In this document: positions 34,201 through 41,651 of the stretch, in pieces | How positions within the stretch are numbered: position 1 is the stretch's first letter | How the letters are laid out: each line of letters starts with the position of its first letter | The notes under the pieces: model-generated | Database searches by the model: none | What the model saw: the letters and a program-made list of their open reading frames with translations, nothing else | Told to the model about the DNA's origin: nothing | NCBI GenBank assembly: GCA_010279815.1 | Contig: QEOQ01000451.1 | Coordinates: forward strand, 489,206 to 530,856 | Direction: 5' to 3' | Source: Brachionus plicatilis | Taxonomy: Eukaryota > Rotifera > Eurotatoria > Ploima > Brachionidae | DNA: 41,651 nucleotides | Translations under genes and position numbers: made by a program

Positions 34201-37200
34201 ATGGCAAATTACTGTTAAAAATTTATCCTTTGAAAAAAAATGAAGCAAAAATACCAATGAAATAAATTTTAAAATCCTGTTAAACTTTTTCAATATATAG
34301 AAAAGGTATTAGATTTTTTAGATATTTTCTGCTCTTTTGTAGCGAATTTTAACTTTAATTTTTTTTCACAAAATTAGGATTGATATTTCAGCTTTAGATT
34401 AAATATAGAATCGTATAAATTTGATAAATTAAGTAAAATCTTGGAAAAATTATAATGATATTTTTCAAAATTTTTGGAACTATTTTTAAAATTTAATAAT
34501 CACCTTTTTAATTTGATTTTGACTGATATCCAAATGGTTTAATATAGGAAAATAAAGTTTTAAATCGTTGCAGAATAATGCAGAATCTTCAATTTTATTA
34601 TTGCTCAAGTCTAAATAATTCACATGAGTTATTTTCTATAAAAATTTAATTAGTAATATTTGTTTATTTTATCTGTACAAAATCACTTTTATGTCATCTA
34701 TGGCTTGAATTTTATTGTAAGATACGTCCAAATATTCCAAATTGTTCTTCAAATAAATTCAAAATAAAAATCTAGGTTAAAATTTTTAAAATAATTTTAC
34801 TAAATAACTAATCTCAGCTATTGAAGTTAGTTTATTGAAAGAAGCAACAAGTTTTTGTAAGTTTTTTAAACCGACCAAAGTTGATAAACCTAGAGTTATC
34901 AACCCAGTATTATGAAGATTTAACTCTGTAATCCCTTCTGGTCTTAATTCTTCATACGTGAAATGCTGAATTTCTATTTGATTGCTCACAATCGATTCAT
35001 AATCAAGTGGTTCATCTTCATTTTCATCATCTGATTCATCTTCTTCTTCATACAAAGTTTTATCATATGGATTCAACTCCCGATCAAAAATAGTATCAGA
35101 ATTATACTTTAAAAAAGAAAGTTTTTATAAGGAACTTAAAAGAAAATTTTACTTTATTTAAGTATTCATATTCAATAATGTATTCAGGCAATGCTAAATC
35201 TTTGATAAATAGGAACCATTCATTTTGTTTAGATTTACAGTCACATTTTTTGAAATCACCGTTATCTAAATTAATATTTAATCTTAAAAATTGAATGTAA
35301 AAATTAAAAATTTACCTTCATTTGGGGTAAAACTAAATGGTACCGAACGCTTAACTCCAAAACTTTCTTTGTAATTTGAAGGTGATATTCTGCAAAAAAA
35401 AATTTTCAGTTCTACCATAGTTTTAAATTATTTTGTATGCAAAATGAATTATAAAAAATTGATTTATTTTTCTGATTTGAGCGTCTTTAACGCACTTGGT
35501 TAGCCCCAAAATTTGCTATGTTTACTAAATGTAAGGTTGGATGTAAAATAATCAAAAGAAAATAAAAAATTTAGAAAATCCATTTGTTGAATAAATATTG
35601 AATATTCTTTATTTAAAAAAAAATTAAATTCTCAAAAAATAAAAAAAATAAAAACAAAATTAAACAAGTCTTTTCGATTAAAAAATATTTATCGTTAAAA
35701 CATTTTCTGTGTTATTTTTTAAAAAAAATTATTCATCTTACAGAAATATCAGATCCAAAATAGGTTTTTGATTTTAAATTTAACAGAAAGAAAATTATTT
35801 TCTATTTATTTTTATCAGTTTTTGTGAAAAAATCTTAGAATAAGATTAATTTAAACAAATTCTTCACTACACCCAAAATTTTGATTATATTTGTTTAAAA
35901 TTGTTATTCATTGGTAAACCTATACTGCATTTAATTAAGTTTAGTTTTGAAAATTACTTTTAAAGGGACTAAAACGATCTCGACTATTTCAAATGACTAA
36001 AAAGACAAAAAAAATGGAATTTTATCCTTAAATCAAGAATAACAAAAAGTTTAAAGTAACGTAATGGTCCGATAAATATGACATGTCACTAACAAATTTA
36101 GTGACATGTAATATTTGAGTTAACACTGATTTTTAAAATTGAAATATTCGCTTTTAGTGACATGCAACAATAAGCAAATATGCATAAATATTGCTATTTT
36201 TTATGAAAATATTATAAATATTGCTATTTTTTATGAGAATATTTCAATTTTAAAAATTAGTGTTCACTCAAATATTACATGTCACTAAAATAGGGTACTC
36301 TGTTTTAGTGACATGTCATATTTATCGGACATTTACGTTATATAAAATTAAAAATAAAGTAAGATGTTATGCTCAAAATTTTTCAATGGTGAAGAAAAAT
36401 TCTAAATTTAAAATAAAATTTAAATCTTATTCATTTAAATCTCAATAAATTTTTTTATCCTAATTTTGATTTGATTTCGTAAATTGTAATGATATTTAAA
36501 CTGGTTATTTTGAAAAGTCATATTTTAAAATTTAATACGGAGTAATTTTTTAAAAACAAACTTAAGAGGACTTAATTTTTTGAATATTTTGTAAATTTAA
36601 AAATAATAGTTAAATTAAAAAATCCATTTTTCATTTGCTAGAACATATCATTTAAAATAGCAAATAATAAAGACTGATTACTTACATGCCACCAAAATGA
36701 TCATCAAATTTGTGAGTAAATATTTTACAAAGTAGAATGTATCCATTTTTATTTGTCAAATTAATTTTTGAATTTGACGACTTTCGAATATTTTCAATTC
36801 GAACTGCATCACTAGTAAAAAGGTTATTTGTAAATGGTATTCCTTCCTCGTATCCTTTCGACTTTTTAAATTTTTAATTTCAATATCCTTTGTTTTAAAT
36901 TAAAAAAAAAAAACTTTATAGAATGCTGGCTCTTGAAATCCATTGTGAACAATGTTAAACAATTCATCTATCTGAGAACCCATCTTAGGACGCCAGGAAT
37001 ACATTAAGTAATCAACTTTCTTCCTTACAGAAGGTCTTAAAAAATATTTTAATTTGGATTTAAAAAACGGACTTTAATGAATACTTGTTATTTATGTAAT
37101 CATTTTCATCAATATTCGCCAAAAGTTTTTCTTCATATTTAGATACTAAAACTCGGTTTGTTACTCTAACAGCTCTTTTAATTCGAATTCCACTAATTGA

Positions 37201-38872
37201 CTTTGCTGCATAGTCTGATGAACAAAATCTAGATGTGACCAGATCATTGCAAAGTTTAAACCTTAGTATTAATTAAAAAAAAACTCTATTTAATTTTGTA
37301 ATCTTGTCCTTACCATGAATCATTTTTACTATTACTAAAATCAAATCGAATATTTCCACCATTTTCAAGTTCCATCATAATTAAATTTTTCTTCACATCC
37401 AATTCAACATATAAATTTTCCAAATATTTTATATATTGATTTTCAAAGCTTGAAAAATTTTAAAAATAAATTATTCACTTAAATCTTTGCTTACTTTTGC
37501 ATATTCAAGTCTATTTCTTTGAGCTTTTCCTGGAGAGGAGTGATTAAACTTTCTTTTTCCGAAATCTGCGTATTATTCTGTTCCTTTAAAAATTTTGAAC
37601 TGTTAAATGAATAAAAAAAGAAAATTTTTAATCTTACTTTGTTCATTGATAACACTTTTATTTGTCTCAAAAGTTCTTTTAAATGTAATCTAATATTATC
37701 TATTTGATTTTTGTATGAAGAGCTATTTTTTATTTTAATTCGTTTGGCTAGTTCCACCATTTCATCGTGCTCTCTCTTAATGGTAGTAAGCTTCATATAA
37801 TACCACAATTTTTTTTTGTTTATTGTTGACTTTTTAAGATTAGTAGAAATTAAAATAAAAAATTCTTAAATCGATTTACATCTGCTAGCTCTTTAACTAT
37901 CTTGTTCGAAATTGGTAAAGTATCCAAGCTGACAAGACTAGGTAAATGATATATCATGTAAAGAGAATAATTGCATAAAGTAGTAACTGGATTGTGACCA
38001 TATTGAGGATCTTTTAGGCATAAATGCTGCAAATTTGGTAAGCATTGTAGATTTGTTATTTCCTTTAGCAAAAAAGTTAATTTAGGAAAAAGTGCTCAAA
38101 ATTTACCTTTAGACTTTCAATTTTATTCAAAGATAGATTTAAATTTTCTAAATTTCTCAGATTTAAAAACGATGCTCCTGTTTTATAAATATTTAGCTAA
38201 ATGAATATTGACCAGAAATTTTAAATTTACCAATTTTTGAAATGTTATTTTTGGCTAAATTCAATTCTGTCAATTCGGTCATATGATCGATCCCCTTTGA
38301 AAAAATTTCTTAGAACATGAATAACTAAATTAAAATTCTTTTCAACCTCTATTACTGAAATTTTGTTATCAGCTAACCAAAGCACTTCCAAATTGATTTG
38401 TTCTAAACTTTCGATTTTTGTCAAACTGTTTGAGTACAAAAATAATTTTTTCAAGTTCCGACAATTTTTGAGACCACTTATTTTCTTGAGTTTGTTAAAG
38501 AAATAATTAAAATTAATAAACTTTGATACTTTGATTTACATTAAGTTTGCATTCGGCAACCCAAAGTTCAGTCAAATTTAAGCATGTCTCTAAGCCACTT
38601 ATACTTGTTATGTCTTGGTCGATTATCTTTAGCTCAGTTAGATTGGGAAATTTATCGATGTGCACAATTTGGGGGTAGCCATTAAAAAACATCTCTATAT
38701 ACCTGACATTTTCATTTGTTTTAGTCACTTTTGAATCAGCAAAATTTAACCCATTTGCAAAACACTGAAAATTAGTGTGATTGAAAAAAAATAACAATTA
38801 AATTCATTAACTCACCAAGTCTTCTAAGATTTGTTCTGCTTCAAGTGGGCTTAACTTTTTCGCGGAACTCAT
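31206..38872 (-). CDS. LRRC9: LRRC9, leucine-rich-repeat protein, near-complete model
   Basis: Large LRR protein, linked in animals mainly to ciliated tissue and testis; exact role unclear. Exons: 38816-38872, 38540-38764, 38347-38484, 38231-38294, 38107-38177, 37880-38062, 37638-37829, 37495-37583, 37314-37448, 37085-37261, 36915-37035, 36686-36861, 35316-35389, 35153-35265, 34801-35106, 34687-34746, 34504-34635, 33099-33410, 32931-33041, 32004-32883, 31667-31956, 31206-31610; 4311 nt, 1436 residues, phases agree. Human LRRC9 is about 1450 residues. Matching landmarks: EMFFNGYPQIV, ELWVAECKL, NPVTTLCNY, WFLFIKDLALPEYIIEYEY, LVILDMCSNP, RLFVIYHLKNLKSLDG, SFGGKLT, LTSFSGLI, FLQG-NEIS-IEGLD. 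LRR blocks lie at the N-terminus, the middle and the C-terminus, separated by a helical region (exons 7-14). About 25 residues expected between the exons ending 34504 and starting 33410 were not found; frame is kept without them. The C-terminus is Gln-rich. Confidence 0.95.
34053..34181. mobile_element. Relic part-copy of the 30263-30630 element
   Basis: GATAGTTGATGCAACT...TTTTTATCATTCTGTTCTGTT...TTTTGTACT follows the right arm of the 30263-30630 element in the same order, with many substitutions. A weaker echo (TTTTCTGCTCTTTTGTA) appears near 34325. It lies in the LRRC9 intron where one expected exon is missing. Confidence 0.6.
36057..36340. mobile_element. 284-bp inverted-repeat element with hairpin arms
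   Basis: The ends are TAACGTAATGGTCCGATAAA and, read inward, TAACGTAAATGTCCGATAAA. The arms are inverted copies over about 105 bp. Each arm contains its own perfect hairpin: ACATGTCACTAA/TTAGTGACATGT with a 5-nt loop on the left, and a 14-bp ACATGTCACTAAAA stem with a 12-nt loop on the right. The middle has two tandem copies of ATAAATATTGCTATTTTTTATGA. No coding capacity. A TA dinucleotide at each edge might be a target duplication (Tc1/mariner style), but this is ambiguous. It sits in a 1296-nt LRRC9 intron (35390-36685). Confidence 0.82.
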
Positions 38873-39210
38873 TTCGTGGTGTGAAACTAATTTATGGATA
38901 TCAAAAGATTTTAATACCGAGTTTATTATAATTTAAAAAAAATCAATTTCAAAAAATTCAATCTCTACACATCTAAACTTTTGTTGTCATGGTATCATTT
39001 AAGCATTTGAATTTTTTTTAAAGAGGATTTTACTTTAAAAAATAAATTTAATTTTCAACTTGATTTTTAACAGTAATAAAAAGAATTAACAATTAATTCT
39101 TTAATTAAATATAAGTTTATAAGAGGCTTTTAAAAAGTTAAAAGTTTTGAAGATAATCGTTTTTTTTTTAAAAGAAAAAATTCTTGAGGAAAAATAAATT
39201 AAATAAAAAT
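38873..39210. other. LRRC9-TRPM intergenic spacer
   Basis: Only 398 bp separate the TRPM stop codon from the LRRC9 start codon, both on the minus strand. The spacer must hold the TRPM 3' end and the LRRC9 promoter/5' UTR. It is AT-rich with poly-A/T runs; no TATA box can be singled out in such sequence. Confidence 0.5.
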
Positions 39211-39216
39211 TTTATT
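39211..39216 (-). terminator. Putative polyadenylation signal (AATAAA) of TRPM
   Basis: ATAATAAAAT on the minus strand lies about 55 nt downstream of the TRPM stop codon, a suitable distance. Confidence 0.45.
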
Positions 39217-39270
39217 ATAAAATACCATCTAAAAAAATATCTACAACTAATATAAAAAAGCGAAAGTTTT

Positions 39271-41651
39271 TTAAAAAAATGCTTGATGAATCTCAGATAT
39301 TTCCTTTAAGGCATCTGACAAAATTTCATTTGAGTTTATTCTTACATTGGATGTCACCTCTCTCCATTTACTAGAGGCATTCTTTATTTTTTTATCAAAC
39401 GAGTCCTCTTTATCATAATGAAAATTCCATATTTCAGCTTCGACCCATGCATTATCCGTATTTCTGGGATCATCTATGTAACCTTTGTAAATCATGGTCG
39501 GCACAAAGCCTACATCGTTCAATATATCAACCAGGGCTCCTGATTGATTAGCAATCGGTGTATGTGAGGCGAATGAAGCAAAAAAAGACATCATATCATC
39601 TTCTTCAAAATTCACACATCTTTCAACATCATTCTCTTCAAAAACCAATTCCATAAATGTTCTGCAAACAACACTGTATTTCGATTCATCGCCTAGAATT
39701 CGATCTCCTGGTATTTTAGTCAAACCAGTCAAAGAATCTTTAACAGCAATAAATTCGAGCAATTTTCTTCTTTCGACATAAATTGGTTTATTTTTCTGCT
39801 TTTTCCATCTTGTCACAATTGCCATTATTTCATGATTGGGTCCATAGCGCAACAGTGCACCTCTTCCGCGTGCACCAGTTCTACCCATGGGGTTGCGTGG
39901 ATACCCGATGCTGTCCAAACTATAAATCACAGGATACGACTGTGATGTTTGCTCATCAACAATGGTGATCCAAGACTTTCGGTCAATTGTAATTTTTTTT
40001 TCGGCATGCATCGGGTTGTCAATATAGCAAACTGCATTCCATAAGTAAATATTTTGTTTAGGCTGTCCTAAACTTGCTTGGGATGCTTTTCGCTGCAAAT
40101 TAGATTGATCAGATGTCTTGGTGTCTATTTTATCTTTGACTGTACTTTGGTTTTGCTCTTTATTGGAAGTTTTGGAAATTGATCGCTGAAATGTTGTCGT
40201 TGTCAAATTCGGAGGCTGTGGTATTGGCGCAGCCATAGGAGCTTTCGCCGAGTTTTCGATGTTTATGATTTTTATTTCGTCTTTAACTTTTAAATTTATT
40301 TCGTGATCAATGAAAATTTTATCTATCTTAAAATTTTCGGGCGCTACAACTATAAATGGCGGGTCGTAGAATTCGTAGGCCATTTCCCATGTAACAAGCT
40401 TTTCATAAACAAAAAACCGTGGCACATTGGTATTCACATAAGGAGACTCTCTAGATAATATGTGAGTATAATTTATTTTCTTGCGATCCAATAGACCTGA
40501 TTTGGACTGTTTTTGAGTGATCAAATTTTTTATCTGTTCCAAACAAGATTGATTTTGAATCATGGCTTTTTCCAGTGATATAACTCGATCATTGAGTCTT
40601 TGCATTGATTTTTTTTGACTGCTCAAATCTTCGCGCACTTTGTTAAAATTAGTTTCTATCTGTTTTTGTCTTGACTTTTCACTAGTGTCCTTTTCGGCAG
40701 CGCTCGAATATCTCTGGGCCACATTTCTCCAATAATTGAAAGAGTTACACGATTTTGCTGATAAATCTGCTTTCGGATTCTTTTTGTCCACTTCTCCATT
40801 TGCCATCCTATGCTCCAAACAAAAAGATTTGGAACAAACATTGCATTTGGATATCATTCTTTTAGTTCTTACAAAAATTGTTTTAAATAGATAGAAGATG
40901 TAGATAATTATGGTAAAGGGTGGTGGAAAACAAAGTCTATTTTCATAGTCCAAAACTATTTCATATCTCTGAAACATCCACAATTGCTCTGATTTTTCGT
41001 TTATTCTTGCACCAGTGGCGCTAAACATTGCTGTGAGTAGAGTAGGCAAAAATAGTTTGATCAGCAAAAAGTACTGAATGAGGATAAACCATGCCAGTAG
41101 ACTTAGATTGTTGCATTTAGTGCTCACACCATAGCTTTCGAGTCTTTCTTGAGTGTAGGCAAAATCTAGACCATTGGTCAAATTGTAACACGAGTACGGC
41201 TTGTTAAGGTTTATTGAAAGACCCGATTGTCTGCATTCTTCAGTCTCTTTTTCCAAGTCGGTCTTGTCCGCCACAAATAGTTGCATGAATCCTCTCAGCA
41301 AAAGAATTTTTTTGAAAAGATCAAAATTAACAGGGTGAAATGGGTACAAGACGGCATTGAGAGCGATACTTCCGGCTGTCATCGAAATGAGAAATAGGCG
41401 CAGATAAATCATAAAGTCTTGTTTTACCATGAGCTTCATTCTTACAAGCATGGGTCCAAGTTGGTGGCTAATGGGCAAAAAAATGAACAGGGTTCGATAA
41501 AAAAAGAAGAGCAAAAAAACACATAAAAGACCTTTGGACACAAAAATTCTGTTCATTCCAAACATATCCACACCATCCCATACGCCATATATTCGAACCA
41601 AAAAGAAAGCTATTAAAAATAGGAGCATCACTGCGATTTCTATGACCGGAA
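39271..41651 (-). CDS. TRPM2-like: TRPM2-like cation channel with NUDT9-H domain, 5'-truncated
   Basis: Plasma-membrane Ca2+-permeable TRPM channel of the ADP-ribose-sensing type. The frame is open to the window edge; the first Met-like codon (GTG, 41631) is internal, so the N-terminal homology region and early TM segments lie outside. From that codon: S4 at about 34-52; S4-S5 linker LPISHQLGPMLVRMKLMVK; S5 at 73-96; pore loop 103-127; an extracellular Cys/Asn-rich turret; S6 at about 176-205 (TLLTAMFS); then QLWMFQRYEIVLDYENRLCF-PPPF, as in TRPM2; a CxxC-x4-C-x2-H string at 263-274; a coiled coil at about 325-372; and a NUDT9-H domain at about 395-786 with NPMGRTGARGRGAL and YKGYIDDPRNTDNAW, near-identical to TRPM2/NUDT9. 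A polar insert (about 455-525) splits the start of that domain. The Nudix box region (641-662) reads RTFMEL where active NUDT9 has REFGEE. No intron in 2.4 kb, unlike its neighbours. Ends IHQAFF. Confidence 0.95.
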   Translation of the reverse strand, partial: PVIEIAVMLLFLIAFFLVRIYGVWDGVDMFGMNRIFVSKGLLCVFLLFFFYRTLFIFLPISHQLGPMLVRMKLMVKQDFMIYLRLFLISMTAGSIALNAVLYPFHPVNFDLFKKILLLRGFMQLFVADKTDLEKETEECRQSGLSINLNKPYSCYNLTNGLDFAYTQERLESYGVSTKCNNLSLLAWFILIQYFLLIKLFLPTLLTAMFSATGARINEKSEQLWMFQRYEIVLDYENRLCFPPPFTIIIYIFYLFKTIFVRTKRMISKCNVCSKSFCLEHRMANGEVDKKNPKADLSAKSCNSFNYWRNVAQRYSSAAEKDTSEKSRQKQIETNFNKVREDLSSQKKSMQRLNDRVISLEKAMIQNQSCLEQIKNLITQKQSKSGLLDRKKINYTHILSRESPYVNTNVPRFFVYEKLVTWEMAYEFYDPPFIVVAPENFKIDKIFIDHEINLKVKDEIKIINIENSAKAPMAAPIPQPPNLTTTTFQRSISKTSNKEQNQSTVKDKIDTKTSDQSNLQRKASQASLGQPKQNIYLWNAVCYIDNPMHAEKKITIDRKSWITIVDEQTSQSYPVIYSLDSIGYPRNPMGRTGARGRGALLRYGPNHEIMAIVTRWKKQKNKPIYVERRKLLEFIAVKDSLTGLTKIPGDRILGDESKYSVVCRTFMELVFEENDVERCVNFEEDDMMSFFASFASHTPIANQSGALVDILNDVGFVPTMIYKGYIDDPRNTDNAWVEAEIWNFHYDKEDSFDKKIKNASSKWREVTSNVRINSNEILSDALKEISEIHQAFF

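Noticed and set aside
1..41651. CRISPR arrays, bacterial operons, ribosome binding sites
   Set aside because: The genes have spliceosomal introns and animal orthology; no regularly spaced repeats of CRISPR type occur.

Overview
The window is AT-rich (roughly three quarters A+T by eye) eukaryotic nuclear DNA. Its genes are broken by many very short GT-AG introns, mostly about 50-60 nt. Their products are animal proteins: a Slo2/KCNT potassium channel, LRRC9, INPP5A and a TRPM2-type channel with a NUDT9-like tail. The combination of AT content, tiny introns and a heterozygous-looking assembly fits an AT-rich invertebrate such as a Brachionus-type rotifer. That taxonomic guess is inference; only 'metazoan' is well supported.

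All five recognisable genes lie on the minus strand, so the window reads right to left. From the right edge: (1) a 5'-truncated TRPM channel in one long exon, with pore, coiled coil and NUDT9-H domain (39271-41651); (2) a near-complete LRRC9 with 22 exons placed by hand (31206-38872); (3) a complete 11-exon INPP5A (20941-25710), a type I inositol polyphosphate 5-phosphatase with a C-terminal extension of about 270 residues; (4) a complete 12-exon gene for an unusual multidomain protein, J-like domain, TPR, UBA-like, RRM and CCCH zinc finger (11520-14730); (5) a Slo2/KCNT channel (277-4404), whose RCK2 and C-terminal exons lie off the left edge and whose N-terminal exon was not found. Its K+ filter is encoded on a 14-nt micro-exon. 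Exon phases were checked arithmetically for every gene.

Between and inside the genes are several mobile elements: the 3' end of a decayed LINE (19718-20380); a 632-bp terminal-inverted-repeat element with a perfect 10-bp target duplication, inserted in a tRNA-derived SINE-like sequence within an INPP5A intron (23132-23763); a 284-bp element whose two arms are each hairpins, in an LRRC9 intron (36057-36340); a 368-bp inverted-repeat element with a relic copy (30263-30630 and 34053-34181); and an inverted repeat in a Slo2 intron (1396-1752).

The two N gaps (13641-13922 and 26063-26145) are each flanked by near-identical direct repeats that abut the Ns exactly. They look like unmerged overlapping contig ends (allelic copies), not biological duplications. 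The first pair falsely repeats part of exon 3 of the J/TPR/RRM gene.

The genes do not form an operon or an obvious pathway. Two are cation channels, and INPP5A and a TRPM2-type channel both belong to calcium signalling (IP3 removal; ADP-ribose and Ca2+ gating). LRRC9 is usually linked to cilia. The most unusual biology is the multidomain RNA-binding/co-chaperone-like protein, the INPP5A extension, the TRPM channel with altered pore and degenerate Nudix box, and the Slo2 filter micro-exon.
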